From: Macrotis lagotis
Lineage: Eukaryota; Chordata; Mammalia; Peramelemorphia; Peramelidae
Length of the DNA: 64,000 nt
Assembly (NCBI RefSeq): GCF_037893015.1
Contig: NC_133665.1
Span: forward strand, 35,956,320-36,020,319
Direction: 5' to 3'
The notes beneath the pieces were generated by a model that ran no database searches, was not told where the DNA came from, and saw only the letters and a program-made list of their open reading frames with translations. Shown here piece after piece: positions 52,401 through 64,000 of this stretch; position 1 is the stretch's first letter; every line of letters begins with the position of its first letter. The position numbers were made by a program, and so were the translations under genes.

Positions 52401-53254
52401 ATAAGGTCAGAGGGCATACTGAAATTCAGGACTTCCATTCTCTCCCGGGCATTAGTTACCACAGTTTGCGGCTGCACAAAACCTTCAAGGGCAGTGGCAG
52501 TGCTCTTGGTTCACTCCCTATCCCCATCACTGATTTTAAAAATGTATTTTCCCTTTAAAACTTATACATGTTTGTCCCAGGAAGGAGCACGTGTATCAGT
52601 GATGTCATATATCAATAGGTAGAGCTAGAGCTTTCTTTCTCTGCACTAGTGAGATAGTGAAACAATAAGGAAACCAACTTTCAAGTGGGAGAAAGGAAGG
52701 GGAACTAGAACTCCAAGGGAGGAAGAGCCCAGGAGGAAAAGAATCACATTATTCTTAGAAAAACTAAACTCTTCCTCCTTAGTAGGTCTCAAAAGATTAC
52801 AGTGTTCTGCAATACTCTCCAAGGGAGATTATTTTTCTTTGGGTATTATCAGTCAAGAGTTTACCTTTTGTTGGAATTAGCTGTAATTTTATTTATAGAG
52901 ATATTCTATATGAAAATATATGCAAATAACATATATTCCAAAAAGCACAATTCCTAGTTATACTATTAAGAGGGGGACTTCAGATTGTGGTAGGAATGTT
53001 TGTGTTCTGTATTCCAGTAAATTCATCAGGAAATTTTCCAGGATTAACTGTTTAAATATTTAAACCTGGCTAAAAATGGAAACTTGAAAATAAATACCAA
53101 TCCATGCGAATTTAATTCGCTAACACTGAGCTGAGGAAATGAACAAAGTCCCATTTTCACCCTCAAACTATTAAAAACAAATGTCCAATTTCTATAACGT
53201 GGTTTTAAGCACAAGAATCAGGTGACTACAATGAGAAGTAGAGCTTCAGAACAG

Positions 53255-53430
53255 GATAAGAGACTTTGAAGAAATCATCTAGTCAAACCTTTTCATTTTA
53301 CAGATATAGAAACTGAGACTCTTGAGGGGGGGGGCAGTCACCTGGCTCAAGTTCAAACAGAGGCTTTGTGATGGCCTTGGACTAAGACCGAGGCTTTAGG
53401 ATGTCCAGCCTGAAATGTTTTCCTCTGTGC
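53255..53430 (-). mobile_element. MIR-like SINE remnant
   Basis: 'aatcatctagtcaaaccttt', 'tacagatatagaaactgaga', 'tcacctggctcaagttcaaa'. Confidence 0.45.
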
Positions 53431-53594
53431 TACACTGGATTTACATGTGAAACAAAGACACGTAGAATAAGCTTAATATATCGGAACAACCATCCACAAG
53501 GAGAAAAGATGAAATAAACCAATTGTGACTACTTTGAAACCTCAATATTCTAAGCCTTATTTTCTGCAAAATCTTTATTACACATTAAGTGGAC

Positions 53595-53760
53595 TAGGAA
53601 ACTGCCTATAAGAAATGATTTAAGGGGTAGGTACTAAGCCTTCCTCCTCATCCTATGTTACTAAATAGCATCTCCATGATAGGGGCTCAATTCAATCCTT
53701 TGAATTAAGCATTGCCCTTTCCCTTTCATTGTCTTAAAGTTTAACAGCAACATTGTGTAA
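53595..53760 (+). repeat. 165-bp dispersed direct duplication, copy 2
   Basis: Same sequence as 51826-51990 with a handful of substitutions and a one-base length difference. It starts and stops abruptly and has no poly(A) tail or SINE/LINE hallmarks. Confidence 0.93.
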
Positions 53761-56700
53761 AGAAAAAATAAATGGGAAAGACTTAAGAATTTTGATCAGT
53801 GCAATAACCAACCTCAATTCCAAAGGGCCTAGGATGAAGAATGCTCCCCAACCTCCCAAGAGAAAAGTGGCAGACTCAAGATGCAGGATGAGACAAAGAG
53901 GTGTATTTTTGGATATAGCCAATATGACCATTTGTTTTGCTAGTTAACAAGGGTTTTGCTTTGGTTTTCGGGTGGGGGTGCTTAAAGAAAATAAATGCTG
54001 GAAAAAAAATTTAATGAAGACATTTCCACCACTGGCGGTAGCAAGAATAATACCAGATACTTTCTTGAGGAGAGAGGTGCCTATAGATAGCTTAAGCTTA
54101 CATAAAAACTACTTCTGCCTCTAGGGTAGGGCCCAATTGATTTTTAGAGTATTCTTTCAAAATAGAAGCATGAAATTTCCTTCAGTATTCATTCCAAAGC
54201 CAAACCAAGAACAACTTCATATTCTGTCCCCTCCCACACAACCTCTCTGTTCTTATCGTAATGTTCAAATCCAACAATACAGTTTTCCATGGAACAGGAA
54301 AAAAGTGAATTTGTTGGGATGGATGTCTCTTATACGTAGATGAGTCTTATATGTAGAACTGTTCCAATTTTGTAAAAAGAAGTGTTTCTAAGTAATAATG
54401 AAATAGCACTTAAGATACAGAGACTAAATTGTGATGTTTATTGAAACTTCAGCATTTATTTCCATTTTTTTAATGAATGGAATACTCCAAAATTTCATTT
54501 CTGTATATCTAACTAGTTTTGTTACTACAGATATTTAAGCTTGGATTTTACTACTTAATAAAATGATGTTAGATGTTCCCAATAAAATGATACGTTATCA
54601 AGAAAATTTAAAGGATGATCTTCACAATGGGCACTGGGGCAATTAATGATGATAATGATGATGATGATGATGATGAACCTAACTGTTTAGAGTCAAATCA
54701 GACTCGGCAGAGACTCAAATCACAAATCTTACAAAACTTCCATTCTGCAATTGAAAGGAAACTGATCTTTTCTGGAATGTGTCAAAGTAATAATTCAATA
54801 TTGATTAAAACAAAGTTAGGCTTTTATTGGAAAAACTAATTTTAAGATAATCCCCCTCTCCTGCCCTTCCCCTCAAGTCCTACTGTTGAGATCCTCTCTG
54901 CCTTGCATATCAAATATAAGAAACTTATTGAAGTTGAATCATTAACCTAGAAAGATTTAGGAATAAGTCAGAGTATTTTCCCATTACAGTTTTATCACTA
55001 AGAAATTTAAACATGCTTTTTTTTTTCAAATTGGGTTTATAATTAGTAGGAACCTACTTAGCCAGGATAAGCAAATTCACTGTATAGAAATATTCAGTGA
55101 AAAAAGGCACATTTTTTTAAAAAAAATATAATTATCCGGTAGCAAATGTGTTTAAACAAAAGATGAAACCACAAAGCTGGAAGAGAAACCTCTAAGAATG
55201 ATCACAGTCTTTAGTTATATTAAGAAACTCAATTGCTTTGTTTATTCAATAAATGAATTAGTGAAAAAGCATTAATTACTTACTATATGTAGCTCATTAT
55301 GATAAGTAATGAGGATACAAATAGAAGCAATAGGTCTTTGCTCTCAAGGAGCAAACACTTAAAAAAAAAGAGGTTTCAGTTACAAGTCATATGGAGTGAC
55401 CATGGATTCCTTAGAGTACAATGGAAAAATAGTGCAACTTCTGTGATTTTATTTTCAATGATAGAAAATGCTGTTCTGATGCTTAACTAGTCTTGATATA
55501 GCAAGGACATTGGTGGTGGGAACTTTCTTTCCAGAGTCCATCAGCAGTTGGGCCATCATCCATCCAAATCCAAGAGGAGGTTAGAGCTTTCTGGCACATG
55601 CTACCTCCTATAAAGAGCTCCCCAAAAGAGGTATTCCTATAGACCAGGTTCTCTCAGCAAGCCAAGTCTAGATCACAGGGGAAAAACTGACAATGCAACT
55701 GATCGGATCAAGATTTTTCTGAAGTTCTGTACTACAATTGAACAGATGATGGAAAATACTCATAGATTGAAACAGAGGACTAATTTTTGACAAATATAAT
55801 AAACAAAACCAAATGTAATGATTTTTAATAATCATTTGGTCCTTAAAGATGAAATTCAATCTTTAAGCTTTTTAATCTCATTATGTTGGCTATAAAAGAA
55901 ATCCAGTGAGGTAGAACCTTCTATTTTAAGGCAAATCTAAAAGGAATTATTCTAAGCATTTATAAAAGGTCTTTCCCCCCTTTCAACTTAGATATTCTGA
56001 TGGCAAATTATGATAGGGGGCACGACATGGTGCTAGTGATAGATACAATCTATAATATTCTAATGGAGTAGGGACTTCACTGATATATTGGAACTCCCTC
56101 CCACAACCTATTAGACTTTCCTCCATGACTCATGTCTATAATTCCTATAGATTCACTATGAACAGCTGGCCTGAGGGCCTTGTTAATGTCTTCTCAACAT
56201 TGCATGGATACCAATATACAGAACAGGCAACCATTCATCATCTGTTCATCATTTTGGCTATTTGATTAGCCTACTTTTTTTCTGTTCATACATTTCCCAG
56301 ATTACTATCTTTACTGCTTCTCTCCTAAACTCATTTGTAATGTATCTCCACTCGCTTCCACAGACTGTGCAATCCTCAACTTTAGTTCCTCAAAGGCTAC
56401 AACAGTAGTTCAACAATAACAATTAAATAGCATCATTGGAAGATTCTAGTGCCTTCTAAGATTTTCCTTACTTAGTCTCAAAAAAGAAAAATAGACACAG
56501 AATTACAAGGAAGAAGACTTTTCAATAGTACTACTTGCAAAAAAAAAAACCACCCATGACTGATATAAAGTCTAGGACTGTCAAACTGTTAATTAGGTTT
56601 AGTAGTAGCAACAAAAAGTTTAGTCATTTCAGAGGGATAGGGAGGTGAGAAAAGTACTAAAGACCAGGCAAATAATATAGGTTTATTTAAAAAAAAATAG

Positions 56701-57055
56701 TACCGTGATTAAACTAGAATGATTCTCTCTTGAAATCTAATTTAAAGAGAAAAAGGCAAATGATCAAAACTAAGTTATGACTAGGAATTTAAATATAAAT
56801 AAAAGTGCCTTCCTGAGATCTGGAATGAAACTTAAAGACCACCTAAGTTTGATAATATATGCTGACAAGTAATCATTTACTCCTCCTCTTTCAGTTTTCC
56901 AGGAATAGGGAAAAGGCTATCCACCTGCCCATTCCACTCCAATTGTTCTAAAGGGTTCCCCTCCTCACCTTAAATTAAATCAAGTCCAGATCTGCTTCTA
57001 TAGCAAATGCTTATTCCTCCTCCTAGCCACAGGTCTATTCTCTCTGCTATTTGAT
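53761..57055. other. TLE4 upstream intron, largely featureless
   Basis: Apart from a (GAT)n array (54647-54675) I see no repeat, exon or reading frame that can be supported. I looked for the next upstream TLE4 exon (KDEKKHHDNDHQRDRDS-type sequence) and did not find it. Confidence 0.5.
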
Positions 57056-57071
57056 AATCCTGCAAATACTT

Positions 57072-57223
57072 TTTTTTTTAGGTTTTTGCAAGGCAAATGG
57101 GGTTAAGTGGCTTGCCCAAGGCCACACAGCTAGGTAATTATTAAGTGTCTGGGGTCAGATTTGAACCCAGGTACTCCTGACTCCAGGGCTGGTGCTTTAT
57201 CCACTGCACCACCTAGCTGCCCC
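57072..57223 (-). mobile_element. WSINE1-like SINE with perfect 16-bp target duplication
   Basis: Antisense full-length copy from 'ttttttttaggtttttgcaa' to 'caccacctagctgcccc'. 'aatcctgcaaatactt' stands at 57056-57071 and 57224-57239. Confidence 0.96.
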
Positions 57224-57487
57224 AATCCTGCAAATACTTGATGCAAGTCTACCTCAACCTTTTTTTAGGCTAACCATTCTCCATTTCCTCCCCAAATGAA
57301 CCTAGTATGGAACGATGTTTAATCCCCTAAACATCTTGGTTTCCCTCTTCTGAACACATTCTAATTTGTTAATACCCTTCCTGAAGTGTAGTGCTAAGAA
57401 GTGAAGAAAATATTGGCCCAAGTAAAGGATATCCTGTCTGGGAGTCTAGAATTTCCTTGACCTGGATGTTATCAAGAGAATATGATC

Positions 57488-57662
57488 AGGGGCAGTTGGG
57501 TTGGGTTGGGTTAGTGCAGGGAGGTGACAGCATCAGCCCTGGAATCAGGAGGACCTGAGTTCAAATTTGGCCTCAGACTCTTCATACTTACTTAGTTATG
57601 TAACTTTGGGCAAGTCATTTAACCCCATCACCTAGCAAAAAGCAAACAAACAAACAAAAAAG
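57488..57662 (+). mobile_element. Older tRNA-type SINE with (GGGTT)n insertion
   Basis: 'ggggcagttgggttgggttg' then 'agcatcagccctggaatcag', 'gacctgagttcaaatttggc', 'ggcaagtcatttaaccccat' and an A-rich tail. The GGGTT triplication replaces the normal 'ctaggtgg' segment. Confidence 0.75.
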
Positions 57663-58076
57663 ATAGAGAAAATATGGTCAAATTGTGGAAGCTTTCTTTA
57701 AAAATGAGGCCCACAAGTTCATGGAGGTAGTCTGTGATGAGAACTAGCTCTTAGACAGAAATTAAAGACTGAAGTAGGGAGGAAATTAAAGTCAACACTA
57801 AGGCAAACCTTCTGTGGGCCAGGATGTTGGTGGAACTGGTGGGGAGTTAGGACTGGGTTGACACCTCCCCCCTCCATTTTCAAACCATCATCCACTGCTG
57901 CTGTTAAGTCAAGACTGATGAAGCAGGTCTAGAATTTTTGGATTTAACTTTGCCTACAGGTGGATTGATTTGGGCCTTGGTTTGCAGGCTCATTCGGCAA
58001 GGGCATAAAAATAGTTTTAAGACTTTGCCAGGGAACATGTGAGACCCCAGAGAACTTCCTGGCCACCTGCTCTTAC

Positions 58077-58131
58077 CTCTTCACTGGTTGCTTTGATTCA
58101 TTCTTAGAGTCTTGGGAGCTGCTGTGAATAT
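58077..58131 (-). other. Candidate cryptic or poison exon in the TLE4 intron
   Basis: Minus strand: acceptor ACCTTTCAG, 55 bases, donor AGAG/GTAAGAG. Read in the phase 0 expected before exon 9 it hits a TGA within the exon, so inclusion would truncate TLE4. Good splice sites arise by chance, so confidence is low. Confidence 0.2.
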
Positions 58132-58379
58132 CTGAAAGGTTTAAGTAATTGTACCAGAACTGGAGCCATACCATGATACGTAAAGAAGAAAGTAGATACT
58201 TAAATAAGTATCTAGAAAAAGGTTTCCTTACCAGAATAATGATTTTATAAAATTATATCAATTGAAATTTTGTTGATATGAATGTCCCCTTTCTCATTAA
58301 AATATAGGAGATAAAAATTCCAAGATTAATCAGACTGAGAAAAAGAATGAAAAAGCATTAAGGGACAAATCAATAAAAC

Positions 58380-58500
58380 TAAAATAAATAAATGAATGAA
58401 TAAATTAATAAATGAGTGAATAAATAAAAAACCAGACAAACAAATAAATAAATGAGTGAATCAATGAATGAATAGATAGATAGATGAATAAATAAATAAC
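58380..58500. repeat. Degenerate (AATA/AATG)n tetranucleotide tract
   Basis: Runs of 'aataaataaatgaatgaata' type with interruptions over about 120 bp. Confidence 0.9.
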
Positions 58501-58615
58501 TGAAGTGTGAATTATCTAAGAAAATGTGTGATTTAATGTAAATTAACATGTAAATAAAAAAGATTATGGGAGCAGAAGGGTGAAGAGAAGGCTAAAAAAA
58601 AAAAAAGAACTTCTA

Positions 58616-58775
58616 GGGGGTGGCTAGGTGGCGCAGTGGATGAAGCACCAGCCCTGAAGTCAGGAGTACCTGGGGTTCAAATCCGGTCTCAGATACTTAA
58701 TAATTACCTAGCTGTGTGGCCTTGGGCAAGCCACTTTAACCCCATTTGCCTTGCAAAAAAAAAACTAAAAAGAAA
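58616..58775 (+). mobile_element. WSINE1-like SINE
   Basis: 'gggggtggctaggtggcgca' to 'catttgccttgcaaaaaaaa'. No clean target duplication seen. Confidence 0.9.
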
Positions 58776-59060
58776 ACAAACACTTCCAAACAAACTACTC
58801 CTTGTGCCAGTTTATTGTTCATCACAGAAAATGGAATTTTTTTAAAAAAGTTTGCCTGATTAAGGAAATAAGTAGCACACCTAAGTTATAATAGAACTCT
58901 CGATTCTCAAATTAACGTAAATCAGATTTCACCTCACAAATAAGTTTGGGTCTCTAAAAAACATCAACAATTTTTCTGTGTTAATTAATAAATTAATAAA
59001 GGGAGAACCTTTCAAAATGTTCCCTGTACAAAGATGTTCGGTTTGTTCTATTATATTATG

Positions 59061-59094
<34 letters not shown>

Positions 59095-61494
59095 CAAATA
59101 ACTTATTTTTAAAATTTCGAATTCTAGTTATAGTGCTTTTTGCCTTATTTACTTCTATTCAGGTAAGGGGAACTTTGGTTGCATATAATAAGCCAAATCA
59201 TGGAATCTGAGAACCAAAGTTAATATTTTCTAATACGGGCATAGCATAGTATTAGCTTAACCACATGAGACTTGATACAGAGAATACATAAAATCCTAGA
59301 TATATCAGTCTCAGTTTGCAAAGGAAAATATTCTTTGTCTATGACCTATTTTTGGCTTTGTCCTCTACATTATCTATTTGCCTGGCAAAAATACACCAAT
59401 AATTTACAAAATATTAACATCTATTTCAAATCAAAATGTCATTTTAATGTCCTCTTGAGATTTCTTACTCACATTTTCCCCTTTCTGAAATAAAACCTTT
59501 GGCATCACCCCAAAGGTATTCATTAAATATAATTATACTGATTAATCTTAGTTTTGGTAATGTGCTGATGACACTAAGGTCATAACTTTAACCTAGTGGG
59601 TTATGTGGCAAATAGTACATTTTCCAGGATCATTACATTATAGTGACACATGCTGATGATCACAGAAGAACTAGAGGAAGCACTGAGAAAAGAATGGCAC
59701 AAACTCATCTCTTCATCTCTACTATTGGACAAGTAACTTTACTGATGGATACTGGGTCGTATGAGCTCTGTGAACAGGATATTATTATAATTATATCTTT
59801 CAAATGATCAAATAAGATAATAGTTTTAAAAGTTCAGCATAATGTCTGGGTCCTAGTAGGTACCATATAAATGTTAGTTCCCCTTCATTGGAACCCTTTG
59901 TTCAGAGATAATGACATCAACAGATATAAGTATATAATACCAAATTTCATCTTATTCACTTACAACTTTTAGTTAAAATTCAGAAAAAGATTCCCAACAT
60001 CACTTATGCTACTGAACTGAAAAAGATTTTTAAAAACTACTAAATCAGGATTTTCCTGTAAAATACCATGCACTTATAATCACTTGGTCCTTCACCACAA
60101 GATAACCATCAGAAACTTACATAATTACATTTCCATTATTTCATTCATTTATCAAGGCTTCAATATAAGAGTCCCATGTGTACTCTGAAAATAATTGGGA
60201 TAACCTGACTTGCTTAAACATTCTTCTTCCTTACAATGTGAAATACTGAGATGAAGAAAGATAGAACCAACATTTGGGGATGAAGGGTATTAAGTGGAAA
60301 AACTGATTAACCTCTCAGTCACTTTCCACCAGTCTAAGTGATCAAGAGTCCTATCAGCAAGCCAACTGACCTTCCTGAGCACAGCTTGGGCATGTATAGC
60401 TGGGCACAGCCACCCTATTCTAGTTAGTTATTACAACAGAAGGTATACCACCACATTTTTCAAATCAATAAAATATCTCCTCCTTTGCTAGTCACTGCTC
60501 CCTAAAATGTGACAAAGGGGCCGTTAATAAGACCAATCCCTGACTATCTCTCTTCTCTTTTTTCTAATTTGATATTATTCAAAAAGAGCTTTGGCTAATG
60601 AGAACTAAGAAAATAGTGCAAATTAAAATGTTAGTCTAAAGAATAAAAATGATGTCATTTAACCTAAAATAACCTAAGTCTCTACTGCAGTCAATAAACA
60701 CATAAACAAACAAATTTCAAAGTACAAATATATTGCTTTCTTATTTGAATGCACTTGAATGTGACCCTTTGGAAATTTTTAACTGAAATCAAATTTTTTT
60801 AAAAAATATAAATTTTCTGGATGTACCCAATTACTGTCATTTATTATTTAGTGCTGTATCTTATTCACAAAAATAATGAACATATAAGTCCAGTAAGTAT
60901 TACAAAAAGAACAAGATAAAATATTACCCCCTAAATTTCCATGATGTCTAGTTGACTGCAGCTACAGTTAAGAATTTGTCATATAATCTACTATGTGTTA
61001 TGCATTCAGGTTAACCCCCCACCCCCAACCCCCACTTCCCTCTGACCACAAAGGCAAAAAAAGTCCTCAAGGAGCTCTTAATCTAACATATACACACACA
61101 GATACAACTATATATGCATACTTACATTGTGTTCTTAGATCAAAATATAAGCATGCTTTCAATAAATGCCTTTAAAAAAGCTTAAGTTAAGGTAAATACT
61201 TATAGAATTTAAGTGATTCATTGTTAACACTTGGCAAGCTATAACTAACAGATCGGAATCGTCATTTATAAAACTAAAAAAAGTTTATTGGAAAATCTTT
61301 CCACACTGCTCTTTTTTCTTCCCCAATAAACTGTTTTAATCTCTGTGAAAGGCTAAACATTTTTCTCCTACTGAGCATTAATTCCATAGAGCCATGTATA
61401 TATTTCTTTATATATTATGTATGCAAATATACTCCATACATATTTGAGTATAATTTAGCTAGAACACAGAAGGAAAACACAGCAAATTAATTTA
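58776..61494. other. TLE4 upstream intron, mostly unique sequence
   Basis: Contains a MIR-like 3' end at about 59780-59890 ('atgtctgggtcctagtaggt') and AT-rich, repeat-poor sequence at 60540-60960. No exon found. Confidence 0.45.
59062..59092. repeat. (AC)n microsatellite
   Basis: Pure AC dinucleotides. Confidence 0.95.
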
Positions 61495-61620
61495 TAGAGA
61501 AGTTCTTACAGTTTCAGGATCACCAGTCAGAAACACTTAGTTGCAATCTTCATATTACTCCAAATTGGTTGTGTGATCCTGAGCAAGTTACTTAACCAAC
61601 TTCATCTCAAATTTTTGGCA
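61495..61620 (+). mobile_element. MAR/MIR-like SINE remnant
   Basis: 'ggatcaccagtcagaaacac', 'ttgtgtgatcctgagcaagt', 'tacttaaccaacttcatctc'. Confidence 0.5.
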
Positions 61621-63359
61621 ATATAAACAAAAACCGTTTTTCTTCCTTTTTAAAACTGATAAACTTTCAGATAGCTACAGTTTAAGGCAGACAAAAGGGG
61701 GACAAATCAACTAAAGTAAATACTTCTAATACTTCAATACTTCTAATAGGTTATTGGATACTAGCTGAGGAATCAGATTATGGGTGAGCTGTTCACAACC
61801 AAGGAAGGTTGGGAGCAGTTGGGCAGTACTAATTTTGACTGCAGATTAAAGAGAAAGCTACTTTTAAAATAATGATCCACTGACAAGACAATCAGAGGTA
61901 TGCAGTGGTTAACAAGGCAATCTACTAAGGTTAGCAGTCTATGATTTTCCATTTAAACAATAGTCTTGAATTTCCATGAGCTTTTTATCATCTCTAAAAA
62001 AAAATCCCCCAATCTTGCTTAACTCCCTAAGGAATAAAAAAAATTCATCACTCATAAGTAAGAAATAGCAAAAAGGGCAAGGTTGTTCAGAACTGTTTAA
62101 TAGTAAAATGTTCTTTGTGGACAGGGATGCTTTCACTTCTGTTGGTATATCTTCAGTATTCAACAAAATATCATGGACCTAGTAGGCTCTCAATAAATGC
62201 CTACTGAGCAAAATGTATTGATCTGTGTCCTCAAGAAAGGGGATCCTTCCTCCAACTTCAAGTCCCATTCCAGCCTTGCCTTTTCCTTACGTGGATTCAT
62301 GTCCTCCAACATAATGGAGGCTTTCTTCTTTCAGTCTTGTAACAGTCCATAGATAACGAATGCCAGCATTCAAGCCACCCAAGCATCATCACTGGTTCTT
62401 GATATGTGACTGACTTTTACCTTATGTCAAATTCCTTAAGTCAAAGTCACTACTGACAACATGTGGCAGCATGATTACTTATGAACACTGTGTGTCTCTC
62501 CAATGCCCTTTAGGGTCACTTGAAATTTTGATTCTATGGAAGATTCCATAATTTGCAGTCACAGGGATGATTTCATCAAGTCCTAAAATACTGCCAAGCC
62601 TCTTAAATGAGACCTGTAACCACACAAAAGAGATCAGTTTAATACTATCCAGGTAAGGAAAAATAAAATGGATTAGGAATGACAGCTGTCCAGGCTCTAA
62701 CGTGCAGTTAGCTGGACAACCTATTGAGTCAGTCTGCTAGCACGACTAATCAATGGGCTAAGTAGAGGCTTGAAATGAAGAGTTATATTTGGGTTATATT
62801 TGGGAAGGCATGTAGCACAATGACCCCTGGCTACTCTGTGTCCCCAAAATCTATTTTTCATAATTCCAGTATTCATCCTTTGATGCTGTATGGTCACAAA
62901 TCATGGAAGTTCAAAAGAAACACAATATCAAAAATAACTTTTGCCAATTGAAAAAATGGAATTTAATACATTTTAATACAAAATTTTCACATGAAAGACA
63001 ATACAAAATATAAAATAATGATAAAGAAGCAAAATGCAAAAGGGATTAAAAATTGAACATAGTCAATGGCATTTGAAGTTACATAATACAGGATCATTTT
63101 TAGCAAGAGCAGACCTACTGATGTTCATAAAATTTCACTTGTTTGAATTCCTTAGTTATAATAGGTGAATTTACCAAATATATCTATGAGTAAATACTGC
63201 TAAAAAAAGTTGCTGTGCTTATTACAAGAAATTATGATTCTAGTATCACCAAAAATACATGAACTGTACTCAGAAAAACTAAAAATTAAATTAGCTAAAA
63301 GGAAAGGTTTGTAAGAGAGAGACAACGAAACTATAATTAAGTGCTTAATGATTTTGACT
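61621..63359. other. TLE4 upstream intron, nothing supported
   Basis: No exon, notable frame or clear repeat. Confidence 0.45.
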
Positions 63360-63530
63360 AACATATCAGAGACCTAAATTCAAATAGAATCATGCTCCTG
63401 ACTTGGATGACTGAAGGCTTATAAGTACCTTAACCTTTCTGAGACTCTGTTCATCTATAAGACTGGGAGAGTGGCTAATATTCTTAACACTATATGGGTA
63501 AAGAACTTTGTAAAATATACATTCAATTCA
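63360..63530 (+). mobile_element. MIR-like SINE remnant
   Basis: 'gagacctaaattcaaataga', 'aacctttctgagactctgtt', 'catctataagactgggagag', 'gtaaagaactttgtaaaata'. Confidence 0.5.
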
Positions 63531-63539
63531 ATTAACATT

Positions 63540-63990
63540 TATAAGTAAATTTGATGTGTCTGATAACCATGTTAGATGCTGGGAATATAGAAATAAAAAC
63601 TGAAATTGTTCTTGAGGTCAACAAGTTTATGTTCAGGAGTAGGGCCATAATACAACATGCATAATAAGAAAAGCATAATATGATGCCAGTTACAATGAGA
63701 ATACTACCGTGTTCTAAAAAAATTTGAGAAGGGGAAGATATAGATCAGAAGTCAAATGTAGTAAAAGTTCTGAAGAAAGTGGCACAGGAGTGAACTCTTA
63801 GATGAATGAGGCTATGCTCCAAGGGTAATGGTTTCTACAAATAGGACTGCTGGGGGTAAATGACATATGGGTCTTGGGATTCAGCCAACAATCTTGTTTG
63901 GCTAGAACATAAGAATTTAAGAAGGAGAATAATGAAACTAAGTTGGAAAGGCAGGCAGGCGTCCAGGAGGTATTTGGCTGTTTCCACAGG
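63540..63990 (+). mobile_element. Unclassified old interspersed repeat
   Basis: 'gttagatgctgggaatatag', 'ttgttcttgaggtcaacaag', 'ttgtttggctagaacataag' resemble the same ancient repeat group as 9965-10235. It runs to the end of the window. Confidence 0.35.
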
Positions 63991-64000
63991 GTAGTAGTAA

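Noticed and set aside
51439..64000. Further upstream TLE4 exons
   Set aside because: I looked on the minus strand for the Q and GP domain exons and the KDEKKHHDNDHQRDRDS segment and saw none; the intron extends past the window.

Overview
The window is a piece of a marsupial chromosome. It holds one protein-coding gene, the 3' half of TLE4 (transducin-like enhancer protein 4, a Groucho-family co-repressor), on the minus strand. The twelve recognisable coding exons lie between 51,438 and 33,591. All have GT-AG borders and join in one frame into a 570-residue C-terminal portion: CcN/SP region, proline- and alanine-rich linker, then the WD40 propeller ending in ...VYEVIY and a stop. Paralogue-diagnostic residues ([46 protein letters not shown]) fit TLE4 rather than TLE1. 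The 5' exons (Q and GP domains, promoter) are not in the window. Bases 51,439-64,000 are intron, and about 31,910-33,590 is the probable 3' UTR.

Organism: the commonest young repeat is a tRNA-derived SINE of the WSINE1 type ('ggcggctaggtggcgcag' ... 'ttgccttgcaaaaa'), and several copies keep perfect target-site duplications. With MAR1/MIR/THER1-type SINEs, marsupial-type L1 and a half-LINE (HAL1-like) element, this points to an Australian marsupial. A dasyuromorph (devil, quoll or antechinus type) is my best guess. The characteristic young Monodelphis SINE was not seen. The species is inference from repeat families recalled without a database.

Layout. 1-6,150: old MIR-class SINEs, microsatellites, a perfect 29-bp palindrome and an 83-bp tandem duplication. 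6,150-9,700: a CR1/L3-like LINE invaded by SINEs, an inverted and rearranged copy of the HAL1-type 3' end, and two WSINE1 copies with clear target duplications. 9,700-15,230: microsatellites, an L1 3' end on each strand and more SINEs. 15,230-19,560: little recognisable repeat, a candidate conserved non-coding stretch. 19,717-23,049: an apparently complete HAL1-like element with a target duplication and nested SINEs. 23,053-28,260: degraded L1 material, in which a SINE is itself split by an internally deleted pogo-type DNA transposon. 28,690-31,330: two L2-like 3' ends. 31,910-51,438: TLE4. 51,439-64,000: TLE4 intron with SINEs, microsatellites and a dispersed 165-bp duplication.

I found no tRNA, rRNA, CRISPR array, operon-type organisation or autonomous intact transposon. 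The least ordinary object is the HAL1-like family. Its 3' region carries two antisense SINE-like modules, and these recur in a second, rearranged copy 14 kb away.
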